Made by a program: the position numbers and the translations under genes. The notes beneath the pieces are model-generated. The model had not been told where the DNA came from. It saw only the letters and a program-made list of their open reading frames with translations, and did not search any database. From positions 62,001 to 126,000 of the forward strand of contig CAVSPC010000040.1 in assembly GCA_963729795.1 (NCBI GenBank): DNA of 64,000 nt. Reading direction: 5' to 3'. The stretch is from CAWBBA01 sp963729795. GTDB taxonomy: Bacteria > Desulfobacterota > Desulfomonilia > Desulfomonilales > Desulfomonilaceae. This document shows positions 28,632 to 37,490 of the stretch, one piece after another (position 1 is the first letter of the stretch; every line of letters begins with the position of its first letter).

Positions 28632-29021
28632 TTACGGCCTTGGGGGATTAGGCATCGGGGGCAGCCAATTCGATGTTGTCCAGGTGAAGCTGTCACAGCC
28701 CGAGAACTCGTAACTCTTATGACGCATTTCCCATTTGATCTTCTGCAAATGCTCCCTCAGGCGGCACAGTTTGGAGAGGTCTTCTTCTGACTTACAGCTG
28801 GCTATTTCCGTCTTGCTGTATTCTTCAAGCCACTCGATTTCGTCCCTGATTTCTCTGACCATGTGGCTGATCTCATCTGCCAGGTCTTTTTCCAACTTCG
28901 GATAGTTGTGTTGAGTTGTTTCCGCATCCCTTCGCACGGAAGTCAATTCCACCCCGTGCCCTTCCTCCGTCATTCCTGTCCTGGCGGTTCCTGCGGCATC
29001 GCTTTTGTTCCTTCTTGTCAT
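28632..29021 (-). CDS. Unknown 129-residue coiled-coil-like protein
   Basis: No family is recognised. The middle is a charged helix likely to form a coiled coil (KLEKDLADEISHMVREIRDE, LSKLCRLREHLQKIKWEM). There are no signal or membrane segments. The start at 29021 follows a GGAG-containing leader, and copy C of the hairpin motif lies 24 bases upstream. Confidence 0.5.
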   Translation of the reverse strand: MTRRNKSDAAGTARTGMTEEGHGVELTSVRRDAETTQHNYPKLEKDLADEISHMVREIRDEIEWLEEYSKTEIASCKSEEDLSKLCRLREHLQKIKWEMRHKSYEFSGCDSFTWTTSNWLPPMPNPPRP

Positions 29022-29044
29022 TTCCTGTACTCCAAAAAGTCTTT

Positions 29045-29124
29045 AGCCGGATCGTATCCGGCTCTCGTGCGGGCTATGCCCGGCTTGTGCCCCGCTGCCC
29101 CGCTGGAGTGTGCGGGAGCGGGGC
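29045..29124 (-). promoter_or_regulatory. Structured leader motif, copy C
   Basis: Hairpin 1 AGCCGGAT-cgt-ATCCGGCT (29045-29063), hairpin 2 GCGGGC-tat-GCCCG (29069-29082), CTTGTGCCCCG (29084-29094), hairpin 3 GCCCCGC/GCGGGGC (29097-29124). All three stems are perfect. The stem sequences differ from the other copies while pairing is kept. Confidence 0.7.
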
Positions 29125-29186
29125 CGTTTAGGGAATTGCCTGGCTGCGCTAAGAAGAGACTCCGATTCCAATGAACTTATGTGTAA

Positions 29187-29813
29187 TCACTGAATAGGTT
29201 GATACGAAGCGGTATTCCGATTTTCGGCCAACCACTGGTCATATTCAGCTATGGCCACTCGAATGCATTCAATGGCCTTATCTCTGTAGGGCGAGGGCTC
29301 CAGATCGAACTGCCCGAACATTGCGATTTCTGCCAATAGTAACTCGAATCGCCTTTGCCCTTTGTCAGACCTATCTCGAAACCTCTCCTGCATGTTTCTG
29401 AACAAGAAATCCCTGACCTCGCTCTCTATATCTTCGGCAGGTCTGCGGGGATTAATGGCCAACCCATATAGGCGACGATGGCGCAGTGCCTGGACGCTCT
29501 CCTTCCTATAATCATTCAGAGATTCAAGCACTTCAGGTCGCACGGTCTTGGGGTCGATTTGAAACATCCAATAGTACATGCTTTGGACCGGCAAGCAGAA
29601 GATCTTGCGACGTTTTCCATCATCCCCTACATAAGGCAGGACTTTCTCGTCAAATATCTCTTCTCTCTTGACCTTCTTCATCTGCCACTTGTAATTGATT
29701 CCTAGAATCTCGCACAGTCTCTTGAGTGGTACATAGGTGCTTCCGTCATCCGCTTGGAAGCATTCAATTTGAAAGCCAAGGAAGTCCACGGCTTTTGGGT
29801 TGGAGTCTTTCAT
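29187..29813 (-). CDS. Phage-type antirepressor, P22 AntA/Ant N-domain-like
   Basis: A 208-residue protein with the N-terminal antirepressor domain pattern (VDFLGFQIECFQADDGSTYVPLKRLCEILGINYKWQMKKV, then IFCLPVQSMYYWMFQIDP). The C-terminal half is helical and not recognised. The start at 29813 is favoured over 29825 or 29921 because GGAGGA sits at the right distance. Antirepressors of this type bind a repressor and trigger lytic or excision programmes. Copy D of the leader motif lies 21 bases upstream. Confidence 0.72.
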   Translation of the reverse strand: MKDSNPKAVDFLGFQIECFQADDGSTYVPLKRLCEILGINYKWQMKKVKREEIFDEKVLPYVGDDGKRRKIFCLPVQSMYYWMFQIDPKTVRPEVLESLNDYRKESVQALRHRRLYGLAINPRRPAEDIESEVRDFLFRNMQERFRDRSDKGQRRFELLLAEIAMFGQFDLEPSPYRDKAIECIRVAIAEYDQWLAENRNTASYQPIQ

Positions 29814-29833
29814 ACTCTCCTCCATATGTTTCG

Positions 29834-29910
29834 GCTGGATCAGATCCAGCTCATATGCGGGCGAAGCCCGTTTTGTGCCTCGCTGTCCTGCTGGAGTAAA
29901 CAGGGGCAAG
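29834..29910 (-). promoter_or_regulatory. Structured leader motif, copy D (upstream of antirepressor)
   Basis: Hairpin 1 GCTGGATC-a-GATCCAGC (29834-29850), hairpin 2 GCGGGC-gaa-GCCCG (29857-29870), the near-conserved TTTGTGCCTCG (29872-29882) and a shorter third stem CCTG/CAGG (29887-29904). The motif occupies the whole spacer before the antirepressor start. Confidence 0.68.
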
Positions 29911-29920
29911 GCATCAGCCA

Positions 29921-30499
29921 TTAGGCTGTAACTGAACGCCTCAGCTCAGCTTTCTTTCCGATCTCGCAGTTGCTTACCATCGACAGTAGAAGGTCAAACT
30001 TCTTCTCCATCTGATCCTCAAGGTATTCCGTAAGATGCAATATCTGAGGTAGCCTATCCCCGTTCTGCCATGCCTCTTCAGCAAACAGAACGCCCCTTTC
30101 GTGCTCGTTGAATCCTTTTCCAACTGCGTCAAACATTTCATCATCGATTTGTCCGTAAAATCTGATGTATTCGTCTTGGTCAGATATCACTTCCTCGCCG
30201 AGCTGTGCGAGTGTCCGTTCTGGGCGGGCTTCATCCTCCGCGAAGCACCACTGAATATCCCAAGTTTCTGGCTCGGGGCAGAATACAGCTGTCAAAACCA
30301 TCCGAGCTGAGATCACGAGGTTGTGGATGTCCTCATGAAGTTGTCTCATAACGTTCCCATCTTCTGAACAACGCAGGTTGCAGCCCATAGGTGTGCCGCA
30401 CGCTGGGAACCTGCAGAGGGCTGTGGAAAGTGTCATCATGCCCCCTCTCAGATGCAATATCTGTACACGCATCTTGTGTACGTTTTCATTTGTAGTCAT
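29921..30499 (-). CDS. Unknown 192-residue protein of the left arm
   Basis: No family is recognised. The N-terminus has four cysteines within 25 residues (CRFPACGTPMGCNLRC), which could bind a metal; the rest is acidic and helical. The ATG at 30499 is preceded by AGGAGGAAAATT, a strong site. It belongs to the leftward run of small genes, and the spacer upstream holds a divergent version of the hairpin leader. Confidence 0.5.
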   Translation of the reverse strand: MTTNENVHKMRVQILHLRGGMMTLSTALCRFPACGTPMGCNLRCSEDGNVMRQLHEDIHNLVISARMVLTAVFCPEPETWDIQWCFAEDEARPERTLAQLGEEVISDQDEYIRFYGQIDDEMFDAVGKGFNEHERGVLFAEEAWQNGDRLPQILHLTEYLEDQMEKKFDLLLSMVSNCEIGKKAELRRSVTA

Positions 30500-30515
30500 A
30501 ATTTTCCTCCTGAGC

Positions 30516-30640
30516 GCTGCCGAGGCCCAAAGAAATTACCCCGGCAGCACTCGAATTTGATTTCACCGAGAAACCTCGGCGCAGTTGTGATGTGGTTTTG
30601 TTTGAGAATTTGGTCGGCCCCCAGGGACATGTCCCCTGGA
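30516..30640 (-). promoter_or_regulatory. Possible divergent fifth copy of the hairpin leader
   Basis: The order of elements is similar: GCTGCCG/CGGCAGC (30516-30548), CCGAG-aaac-CTCGG (30566-30579), a GTTGTG string at about 30584, then CCAGGGACATGTCCC at about 30621-30635. The conserved CTTGTGCC string is not exact and spacing is longer, so this may be unrelated. Confidence 0.35.
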
Positions 30641-30764
30641 GGCTTAATCAGACATGATGTGGAATGAAGAATCTGAAGCCTAAAGAGAGGAAAATCTGTA
30701 GGTCATGAATTCTATCCCCATTCTTAAGCTGTAAATGTTTTTTGGTTGTAACGAGCCAGCAACG

Positions 30765-31124
30765 TTATGCTTGGTACGTATGCAGAACTGGCCGTGAGTT
30801 CCTATCTAGCCCTACAGGAATAGGAAGTTCTTTTTGAATTTGGAGCATCAAAACATATACCCCGTAAAAATCCTCTTGAGATATTTTCTCCAATGTCTGG
30901 GCTACCACTTTCATTTGTCCATCGAAAATACGGGCGGCCCCGCCGTCCTCAGTATAAACTATCCCAATGGTGGCCCGATCATTGTCCTTGAAGAAAGTGA
31001 TACTGCAAGCCAGACACCCAGGCTCAGAGGAGTCTAGGAAGATGCTGTTGGAAGAATCGTCCCAGAGATTAGATAATGTTGTGATAATATCGACGAAGGT
31101 CATTATTGGAGCTACTTTAGTCAT
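30765..31124 (-). CDS. Unknown 119-residue protein
   Basis: No family is recognised. It has a mixed alpha/beta pattern reminiscent of roadblock-like small domains (IGIVYTEDGGAARIFDGQMKVVAQTLEKI), but this is only a resemblance. It lies in the leftward run of small accessory genes. The 265 bp between it and the previous gene hold hairpins but no gene. Confidence 0.45.
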   Translation of the reverse strand: MTKVAPIMTFVDIITTLSNLWDDSSNSIFLDSSEPGCLACSITFFKDNDRATIGIVYTEDGGAARIFDGQMKVVAQTLEKISQEDFYGVYVLMLQIQKELPIPVGLDRNSRPVLHTYQA

Positions 31125-31331
31125 ATCAGCCCACTCTCTTTCTTCAAGAATGTTTGTCCATCGATGTTGACTTTATCTTTCATAACGCTTTTGTCCTTAT
31201 TCTGTTTTCCATTTGATTGACAGGTGGGCTTGGCCATGATGACTCAAGCCCTGCCACTGTTCGATTTCAGTGATGATTATTTTTCCGCCTGTGCTCCGTA
31301 CCAAGAAGCGAAGAACTCCCTTTCTCGTTCC

Positions 31332-32018
31332 TCATCTAATTTGTGGGACGCTATTGACTCGATTTCCGATTCGTCCGGCAAGAAACGGAAGAAGCCGAGT
31401 CAGTTCATCCCTCTGAAGTTTCAAGAGATTTTCCACGAAATCCTTCATCTCTGTGCGGAGATCCGTTTCCGAGCCGGGAAACATAATCTTCCTCACAGCA
31501 TGAAACTGCTCCTTAATATCGGCTGCCTTGACAAGCAGCTCAGTATTCAGGATTGGGACATCTTTCGCGTTGTACGCCGAGGTGTCCTTGAATCGTCCCT
31601 TCTCGGAGTCGCTCATGAGTTTCGTTGTAAATGAATCCAGTTCGGTTACCATACTAACCAGGTAAAGAAGTATGTCCAAGAACTCAATTCCCGTTTCGGG
31701 CATAGCTGGACCATTCACCGCCGGGTTGTCGTCACGAGCGCCCTCGAAAGAATAGATTTCCTCCAGCGCCGGCAGGGGCTCCCAATGCGGATTCTCCAGC
31801 CAAGCCAACGTGTCACCGAAGTCTTGGATCAGGCTTGATAATTGGTAAAACGGCTCCATATCTGTAAAGATAGCCTGTTCGGACTTGTGTTCTGAGACAA
31901 ATCGCTTTGCGGAGCCGTCTGTGCTCCACCCCAAAAAGACTTCAAGCATTTCGACCAAAAGCCCGTGAATTGCGCCGAGTCTTATAGATAACAACTGATA
32001 CGTCTCAATTTTTTCCAT
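31332..32018 (-). CDS. Unknown 228-residue helical protein
   Basis: No family is recognised. It is acidic and helical, with a loose resemblance to the 206-residue protein at 27825-28445. The ATG at 32018 is chosen because GGAGAA lies eight bases upstream; a longer frame begins at a GTG that overlaps that site. A hairpin terminator for the preceding transcript lies just upstream. Confidence 0.5.
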   Translation of the reverse strand: MEKIETYQLLSIRLGAIHGLLVEMLEVFLGWSTDGSAKRFVSEHKSEQAIFTDMEPFYQLSSLIQDFGDTLAWLENPHWEPLPALEEIYSFEGARDDNPAVNGPAMPETGIEFLDILLYLVSMVTELDSFTTKLMSDSEKGRFKDTSAYNAKDVPILNTELLVKAADIKEQFHAVRKIMFPGSETDLRTEMKDFVENLLKLQRDELTRLLPFLAGRIGNRVNSVPQIR

Positions 32019-32044
32019 TCTTAAATTCTCCACCGGAAGTAGAA

Positions 32045-32066
32045 AGGGGCCTCACAGAGAGGCCCC
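32045..32066 (-). terminator. Rho-independent-type terminator, leftward
   Basis: On the minus strand GGGGCCTC-tctgt-GAGGCCCC is followed by TTTCTACTT. It ends the transcript of the small genes to its right and separates them from the gene at 31332. Confidence 0.6.
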
Positions 32067-32110
32067 GGCTGGGGACGTGACGAAAAAGGAGACAGAAGTC
32101 ACGTCGGGGG

Positions 32111-32483
32111 TTAATGATTTCGTGGCCTAAAAGCACGCTTCATCTTTGCCCATTTGTAAAGAACAAACATCAGGACGTGGTAGTTGACGAATGCAAGCAG
32201 ACCGCATCTCATTACATAGAAGTAGGTCTTTCCCCATGGAGACCAGTCATTACCTATCCGCACGTAACCGCGGCGGGGCAAATTGGGCATGCCAAGAGTG
32301 TTAGATGCATAAGCAATCCAAACCACAACATTTTTTTGGAGCTTCTTCGAGTTGCTCAATCTCTTTACTGAATACTAACCAACCTCGCTTGGCTAACCCA
32401 TTCTTGATTTCCGCAAAATTCACTTCGTTTTCCGACAATATTCCTGCGTACATGAATGCCTCCTTGAAGCGCCCTTTATGCAA
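32111..32483 (-). CDS. One or two small overlapping genes, one with a membrane segment
   Basis: Two leftward frames overlap: 32301-32483 (60 residues, soluble) and 32111-32359 (82 residues, with the hydrophobic stretch MRCGLLAFVNYHVLMFVLY near its end). Both would need a TTG start and have weak ribosome sites. They could be two small genes, or a single one broken by a frameshift near 32330. A small single-pass membrane protein is the more credible product. Confidence 0.35.
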
Positions 32484-32489
32484 TGAAAA

Positions 32490-32510
32490 GGGACCCCATT
32501 TGGGGGTTCC
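32490..32510 (-). terminator. Rho-independent-type terminator, leftward
   Basis: On the minus strand a GGAACCCCC / GGGGTCCC hairpin is followed by TTTTC. It lies just after the stop of the MerR-like gene and would end its transcript. Confidence 0.6.
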
Positions 32511-32588
32511 AGGTTGAAAATTTCGCCACCATACACTGTGTTTCCAGCGGGTTGCGTCATCGATCCGAGACGGATCGTCGTTCCTGCG

Positions 32589-32843
32589 CTATGCTGCCTT
32601 AAGGATTTTTCCTTCCAGTTCCTTCAGGGCCTTCTGATACGCAGTCATCAGACCATTATGGCCGTCGAGAAACCCCATCACCGTGCAAACTAACTCTGCG
32701 TCGGCCTTCGAGTAAGTTCTGCTTCCATTTCCGTATCGTGGAGTAATCCAGCCCAGTTTCTCGAATTTGTTTCTGGTCCGCTCATTGAGACCTGTGGTCA
32801 GAAAGAATTCGTTCTCGGACATCATCGACGTATCATTGCTCAT
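32589..32843 (-). CDS. MerR-like small DNA-binding protein
   Basis: An 84-residue protein with a MerR-type winged helix (FFLTTGLNERTRNKFEKLGWITPRYGNGSRTYSKADAELV), lacking an effector domain. GAAGGATC precedes the ATG at a good distance. Such proteins are often excisionase or copy-control regulators in integrated elements. It is the last leftward gene before the putative origin region. Confidence 0.62.
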   Translation of the reverse strand: MSNDTSMMSENEFFLTTGLNERTRNKFEKLGWITPRYGNGSRTYSKADAELVCTVMGFLDGHNGLMTAYQKALKELEGKILKAA

Positions 32844-34021
32844 TTGTCAGATCCTTCATGTGAATCCCGATCAATTTCGGTTTGTGAACTAGCTTCACCA
32901 TCCGACGCGTGTTTCCACGCACTCGGAAGATCCGTTGCCTACCAATTCCGCGAGCAGGCCCGGCAAAACTTGCCGCCGAGCCGCTCCGTTGTCCTTATCG
33001 GCTATCGCCTGACTTATAGTGTTTTGAAGTTATTGGAAAAAACGGGTCGGTTCCGACCCTTTGAATAGGCATGGTGAATCACGGCGCTCTCATGTACCCA
33101 CTCGCCACAGCGCCGTCCAGAGCGAGTGTTAGTTGTGTCTTGAGGCCGTCCGCTCATGCAGATGGCCTTTCCATTACGTCCTGTTCGCCAGAATTTTATG
33201 CCCTCAAAATAAGAGACGGACTGAAAAGAATTTTTCTTACACACGGGGTAATTTTTTTTCGTGACCCGATTTCGTCTCTCCCATCTTGCGATCACATACA
33301 TAGACGGGGAGACGGGCGAGTTTCTTACAGCCCGATCAAATTTTTTTCATGTCCGCTCTTGTTGTGGGTTCACCTATGAAGACGCAGATGGTCGAATTTT
33401 TCTTACACGAGAATCATATGTTTTTCGGGCGGTGTCGTGTAACTTCGGCCTTCGATTTGTAAATGGACACTCGGGAGCGCAGCGAAGTAGCGGGAATCAA
33501 GGTTGACGCGCAGGAAGAGATTCCTATATGTCCTTCAAAAGCCTGTCAGGCCTGTCGAAAACTTCATATCTGTGCGATAGTATTATACATAACGACCGAC
33601 AAGGATGATTGTGTGCTTGTCGATACGCGTCGAGCTAACACGGTTATATCTAATTATTCCGCTATCATAGATGTGCGACAGGGGTGTGACAGGGCTTTTT
33701 GCAAGGCCTGTCGGTGTAATGTGCAGTAAACAAGCCAGAAAAACACGATTCCGACAGGCACGACATGGGTGACAGGCGTTTTCGGCATTACAAAAATCAT
33801 CACTCATCAAGAAAAGTGATCCTATCCTAAATCGCCCGATTTAAAAAATTCCCTATATACTTCTCTAAAGTATGTCGTCTCTGTCAATATATTTATATAT
33901 ATTTATTATTCTTATTCTTTTTATACGACAGGGGCATCTTCGAGCCCTGTCGTTTGCCTGTCGTCCCTGTCATTATGTCATGATATTAATGGGATAGCCG
34001 ATGGCCATCCCGGTGATTCAT
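32844..34021. other. 1.2-kb non-coding region with a putative replication origin
   Basis: No convincing gene is seen. Its right two-fifths (33543-33971) contains twelve CTGTC/GACAG pentamers, many extended to CCTGTCG or CGACAGG in both orientations, and an AT-rich tract at about 33838-33926 with runs of TATATTTATATATATTTATT. The left part has T-rich repeats TTTCTTACA (33231, 33321, 33399) and a hairpin GGGTCGG-tt-CCGACCC at 33044-33059. Iteron-like motifs beside an AT-rich tract and a primase-helicase gene are typical of a plasmid-type origin; initiation here is inferred. Confidence 0.55.
33543..33971. repeat. Cluster of CTGTC/GACAG iteron-like motifs flanking an AT-rich tract
   Basis: Motif starts on either strand lie near 33543, 33552, 33677, 33688, 33707, 33752, 33771, 33881, 33927, 33947, 33957 and 33967. 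Less than one such pentamer would be expected by chance in this length. Two more occur at about 34664 and 34721, next to the end of the primase-helicase gene. Confidence 0.6.
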
Positions 34022-34522
34022 CTATGTTTCTACTGAAAAGGAAGTAATCATAATGGCTTCTGGTGATTGTGACCGTAATTCGCTGGTCCAAGCGTCAAGT
34101 GCACTGACTTTCATTTCGGGGATGAATTGCAGATGGGCTGTGCATTTGCAATCTGAAGAGCCAAATCCTTTGACGGGGAAAATTCCTTTGAGAACAAGAG
34201 CTGTCTCGTCGTTGATGACGCACTCCTCTGCGGCTTTCCCAGGATAGACCAGAATCTCCTCAACGCGAGCTTGCTGGAGGACATAATCAATGTGCCACCT
34301 CAGTCTCTTTTCTTTTCTCAAATGGCGCTCAATTCTTTTGCCGAGGCCCCTTGAAGCCCTTCCTGTGTAGATGTATGTACCACGGAGAAATCTACAGGAG
34401 CCCAGTGCACCGACGGCAACGGTCACATCGTGCTCCAATCGAAAAATGAGTTGATACGCGCCCGAATCAGTTTCATAGTACCGACCTTGATTTTCTTGGG
34501 CTGCCGGGTCGGACAACTTCAT
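34022..34522 (-). CDS. DUF123 (GIY-YIG-related) protein
   Basis: A 166-residue protein carrying the DUF123 signature: GAYQLIFRLEHDVTVAVGALG, FLRGTYIYTGRASRGLGKRIERHLR and LRWHIDYVLQQA, ending near CKCTAHLQFIP. DUF123 is found fused to or beside endonuclease III and is related to GIY-YIG nucleases; activity is unproven. The start at 34522 follows AGGAATT. Its place between the origin region and the replication genes suggests a role in DNA processing. Confidence 0.75.
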   Translation of the reverse strand: MKLSDPAAQENQGRYYETDSGAYQLIFRLEHDVTVAVGALGSCRFLRGTYIYTGRASRGLGKRIERHLRKEKRLRWHIDYVLQQARVEEILVYPGKAAEECVINDETALVLKGIFPVKGFGSSDCKCTAHLQFIPEMKVSALDAWTSELRSQSPEAIMITSFSVET

Positions 34523-34766
34523 CACAGAATTCCTATTGAATAACAACGTTTCCTTTAATCGCAGCACCCCGTCAAGGGCGAAGAGACCGCTTCCATCACA
34601 TGGCCCGGCTGATTACGAATATCAACGTTCTCCTTCAACCGACAGCCCTCGACAAGGCTTGTGAAAGGCCTGTCACCCTAAAGCAATGCAATATCAGTGT
34701 ATTGACACGACGACAAGGTTGACAGGCCAAATTGAAAGGAAGCCTAGATGGTTCCTGGGTCGTAGG

Positions 34767-37334
34767 CTACGTAACCTGATAGTTTTCCGCGACCCGTTTC
34801 AGCCCCTCCACCCTGATATGATAGAGGGTGCAGGTCCTGTCCGTCGAACGGCGGCTTCCAGATACGATACCAAGTTTCTTGATTAACGTCCCCATGAACG
34901 GCTTCGTCACCATCATATTGAGATCAATCCCGTTGTTCCTGAGATAAGCGACGAATCTGCTATGGAGTTCATCGCTCCTGAACCAATCATCCTTTGTAAC
35001 GGAGTCCACGAGAAACTGGAGAAGGACATTTTCAGGGGCGGATTTGTTGTACTCGGCAACCTTGTTGCGATACGCCGCATTTTGGAATGCGATCAAGCTC
35101 TCTTCCACACCGTCGATACCGGTGGCGCGCCCTACGGCCAATATCGGTTTGAACAAATTAAATTCACGGTCACCGAACTCCACCGCTTCAGGCGGCCTGA
35201 TCTCCTCGTAAATCTTCTTCACAGTAGGGGCATAGGTCATTGCCACGAGAAACAAGGCGTCACGAATTTCCCGAAAATCAGGATTATTCAGGTTCACCTC
35301 CTTTTCCTTGATCTCGGGTTTGAACGATCTCTGCATGGTAATCTGCACCGTTCGAGAAGCCAACGTGTCCTCCAAGCCCTCAATGGAAGCGAACGCACGA
35401 GGACCGTAGTTACCCATACGCTTCACCCTTAACCCGTCTTTTTCCTTTTCAGTCCTGAGCACCGATGAACCCGCTTCATATCCGCCAAGCAACAACGCTC
35501 GTTTGTCGCTGAAGCCTTTCTCTTTAAGGTCCTCGGTTTCATCCATAAACAGTGTCGGGCGAAAGGCCTCGATTATCCGAAACTGCGACGCCGGGGTAAT
35601 CGATACCGACATAATCCCATTGAAGCAGATACAGGACATAAGCTTCATGGTCTTGGATTTACCGACGTTTTTTGTCCCGGTGAAATGGATGTATGGATAG
35701 TAGTTGAACATCGGGTGCAAATACGTCCCGATGATCCAACAGGTCAAAAACACATGGGTATTCTCGTCGGGGAAGTCCACGTTTCTCCTCAGAAGGGTGT
35801 GAATTCGCCTGAATGTAGGGACAATTTCTCCAGTGAGCACTCCACGGACAAACCCCATGATTACGTGAGTTGAATAACGGGCAGCGTCACCCATACCCTC
35901 GACGGTGCTTACATAACCCCGCTTGAGCAATTCGGACGATTCCAAACGAAAGAATTCCCGGTCGGATGTGACAATGAAAGGAACCCACTCTATGGCTCCC
36001 GTCTCAGGATTCGCTGTTGCCTGTGGGACAGACATAATGAAGGTGTCATCCGCCATGTCCAGTGCAGGGTGAATGACCCTTTTGTCGGTCAAGTCGAGAA
36101 ATCCGAGCGACTCGTCCAATGCGGCAAGAGACGCTATGTGATCTTCCACCGCTTTTTTTGGTACGCCCAATTTTCCCGCAATCCGCTTTACCGTAGCCTC
36201 GCGTTCAAGCGGCAGCATATCCCGCACCCGGCGGAGGACTGTTTCCAACATGCGTATCTTGTCTTCCAATTCCAGTCCGTCATCCAAATGCTGAATTTCG
36301 AACTGCACAGGAGGAACGGCAGTGGTCAGACGATCTTTGAATTCGTCCACGTTGTGGTTTTGGAAGAAATCGTTCGGGTCCTCGGAGCCGAAATCGATGA
36401 TTCGAACCTCTTTGCCGAGATCCTCTACCTCATATGCGGACTTGAGTGCAGCTTTTTGTCCTGCCGCATCGCCGTCAAAGCCAACATAAACGCGGCGGAC
36501 TCGGGATTCTTGAACCAACTTTTTGTTCTGCGGCGTCGAGAATCCCTGGGTCCCGAAGGTGGCCACGGCATTCTTGTACCCTTTATCTATAAGAGCCAAT
36601 GCGTCGAACACGCCTTCCACGGCTATGATCTCCTCCCGGCGTGAATTCCAATTGAAGGGGCCTTCTCCGATTATGACGCGATCATTGCTCATACGCAGGT
36701 GGCGCACTTCGTCGTCATCGTCTATTGCACGTCCATAGAAACTGATCACCTGACCGTTGACACGGATCGGGACGATGATCTTATCCCTGAAAAAATCCTG
36801 ACCGTATTGGTTCAACAGGCCTGCTGCCGAGATCACCGTCTCTCCGAAACCTTCATTGAGGAGGCCATCCCGCAAATGCGTTTTGCCTGTGGTCATTCCA
36901 ATGAGGTAACGTTCCGCCGTTTTGCGGGAAATACCTCGCCCGATTACATATGGCAAGGCGTCATCGAGGTTGCGAGCGTAAATACGCGCTGCGGCCCGAA
37001 GGCACGCTCTCACCTGTTCGCACTGTTGCAGCTCTTCACCTGCCGGGATGGGATCGATACCGATCCGATTAGCCAATGTATTGACGGCATCCAGAAAAGA
37101 GCCGCCTTCGATTGCTTCAACAAGATCCACGGCGTTGCCGTGAGTTCGGCAATGCGGCGTAACGCAATGGTATGTCTGCGTTTCGGAGTCGAAACACAGC
37201 GTGCGTTCGTGGTTCGAGTGACCTTCTAAGCAGGTCGTTCGGTCATTTTCATCGAGACCGAGTTCATAACTGTTTGCAATGTCGATAATATCGACTGATT
37301 CGATGATGTGGCTGATTTGCTCAGCAATTCTCAT
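34767..37334 (-). CDS. Primase-helicase of plasmid/phage type
   Basis: An 855-residue replication protein. A CHC2 zinc finger (C35, H39, C57, C62) opens it, followed by the TOPRIM region (IIAVEGVFDALALIDKGY, then YVGFDGDAAGQKAALKS). An ATPase domain in the C-terminal half has Walker A GTKNVGKSKTMK (about residue 556) and Walker B-like PTLFMDETED (about 596). Primers would be made by the first half and DNA unwound by the second. The start at 37334 has GGGAGA eight bases upstream; the frame extends seven codons further without a site. The gene lies between the iteron region and a sigma-factor gene, forming the core of autonomous replication. Confidence 0.85.
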   Translation of the reverse strand: MRIAEQISHIIESVDIIDIANSYELGLDENDRTTCLEGHSNHERTLCFDSETQTYHCVTPHCRTHGNAVDLVEAIEGGSFLDAVNTLANRIGIDPIPAGEELQQCEQVRACLRAAARIYARNLDDALPYVIGRGISRKTAERYLIGMTTGKTHLRDGLLNEGFGETVISAAGLLNQYGQDFFRDKIIVPIRVNGQVISFYGRAIDDDDEVRHLRMSNDRVIIGEGPFNWNSRREEIIAVEGVFDALALIDKGYKNAVATFGTQGFSTPQNKKLVQESRVRRVYVGFDGDAAGQKAALKSAYEVEDLGKEVRIIDFGSEDPNDFFQNHNVDEFKDRLTTAVPPVQFEIQHLDDGLELEDKIRMLETVLRRVRDMLPLEREATVKRIAGKLGVPKKAVEDHIASLAALDESLGFLDLTDKRVIHPALDMADDTFIMSVPQATANPETGAIEWVPFIVTSDREFFRLESSELLKRGYVSTVEGMGDAARYSTHVIMGFVRGVLTGEIVPTFRRIHTLLRRNVDFPDENTHVFLTCWIIGTYLHPMFNYYPYIHFTGTKNVGKSKTMKLMSCICFNGIMSVSITPASQFRIIEAFRPTLFMDETEDLKEKGFSDKRALLLGGYEAGSSVLRTEKEKDGLRVKRMGNYGPRAFASIEGLEDTLASRTVQITMQRSFKPEIKEKEVNLNNPDFREIRDALFLVAMTYAPTVKKIYEEIRPPEAVEFGDREFNLFKPILAVGRATGIDGVEESLIAFQNAAYRNKVAEYNKSAPENVLLQFLVDSVTKDDWFRSDELHSRFVAYLRNNGIDLNMMVTKPFMGTLIKKLGIVSGSRRSTDRTCTLYHIRVEGLKRVAENYQVT

Positions 37335-37490
37335 GATGAAATTCTCCCATCTCACAGCTTGTCAGGTCGATATTCTTTTGACCCGATTAGAAGACAGGAG
37401 GTGTAATGAGAGGGTCCTCCTTTACCCATTGGATTTCCTCCGCCTTCCGCCTATAAAGACGGATGTCTTTGACAATTTCTTACACAAGAA

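Noticed and set aside
27657..29910. Repeated hairpins as ordinary transcription terminators
   Set aside because: They share a conserved single-stranded core and a fixed position just before start codons, and are not followed by T-tracts on the coding strand.
33014..33301. A 95-codon minus-strand frame in the origin region
   Set aside because: No ribosome site, biased composition over T-rich repeats, and no family resemblance.
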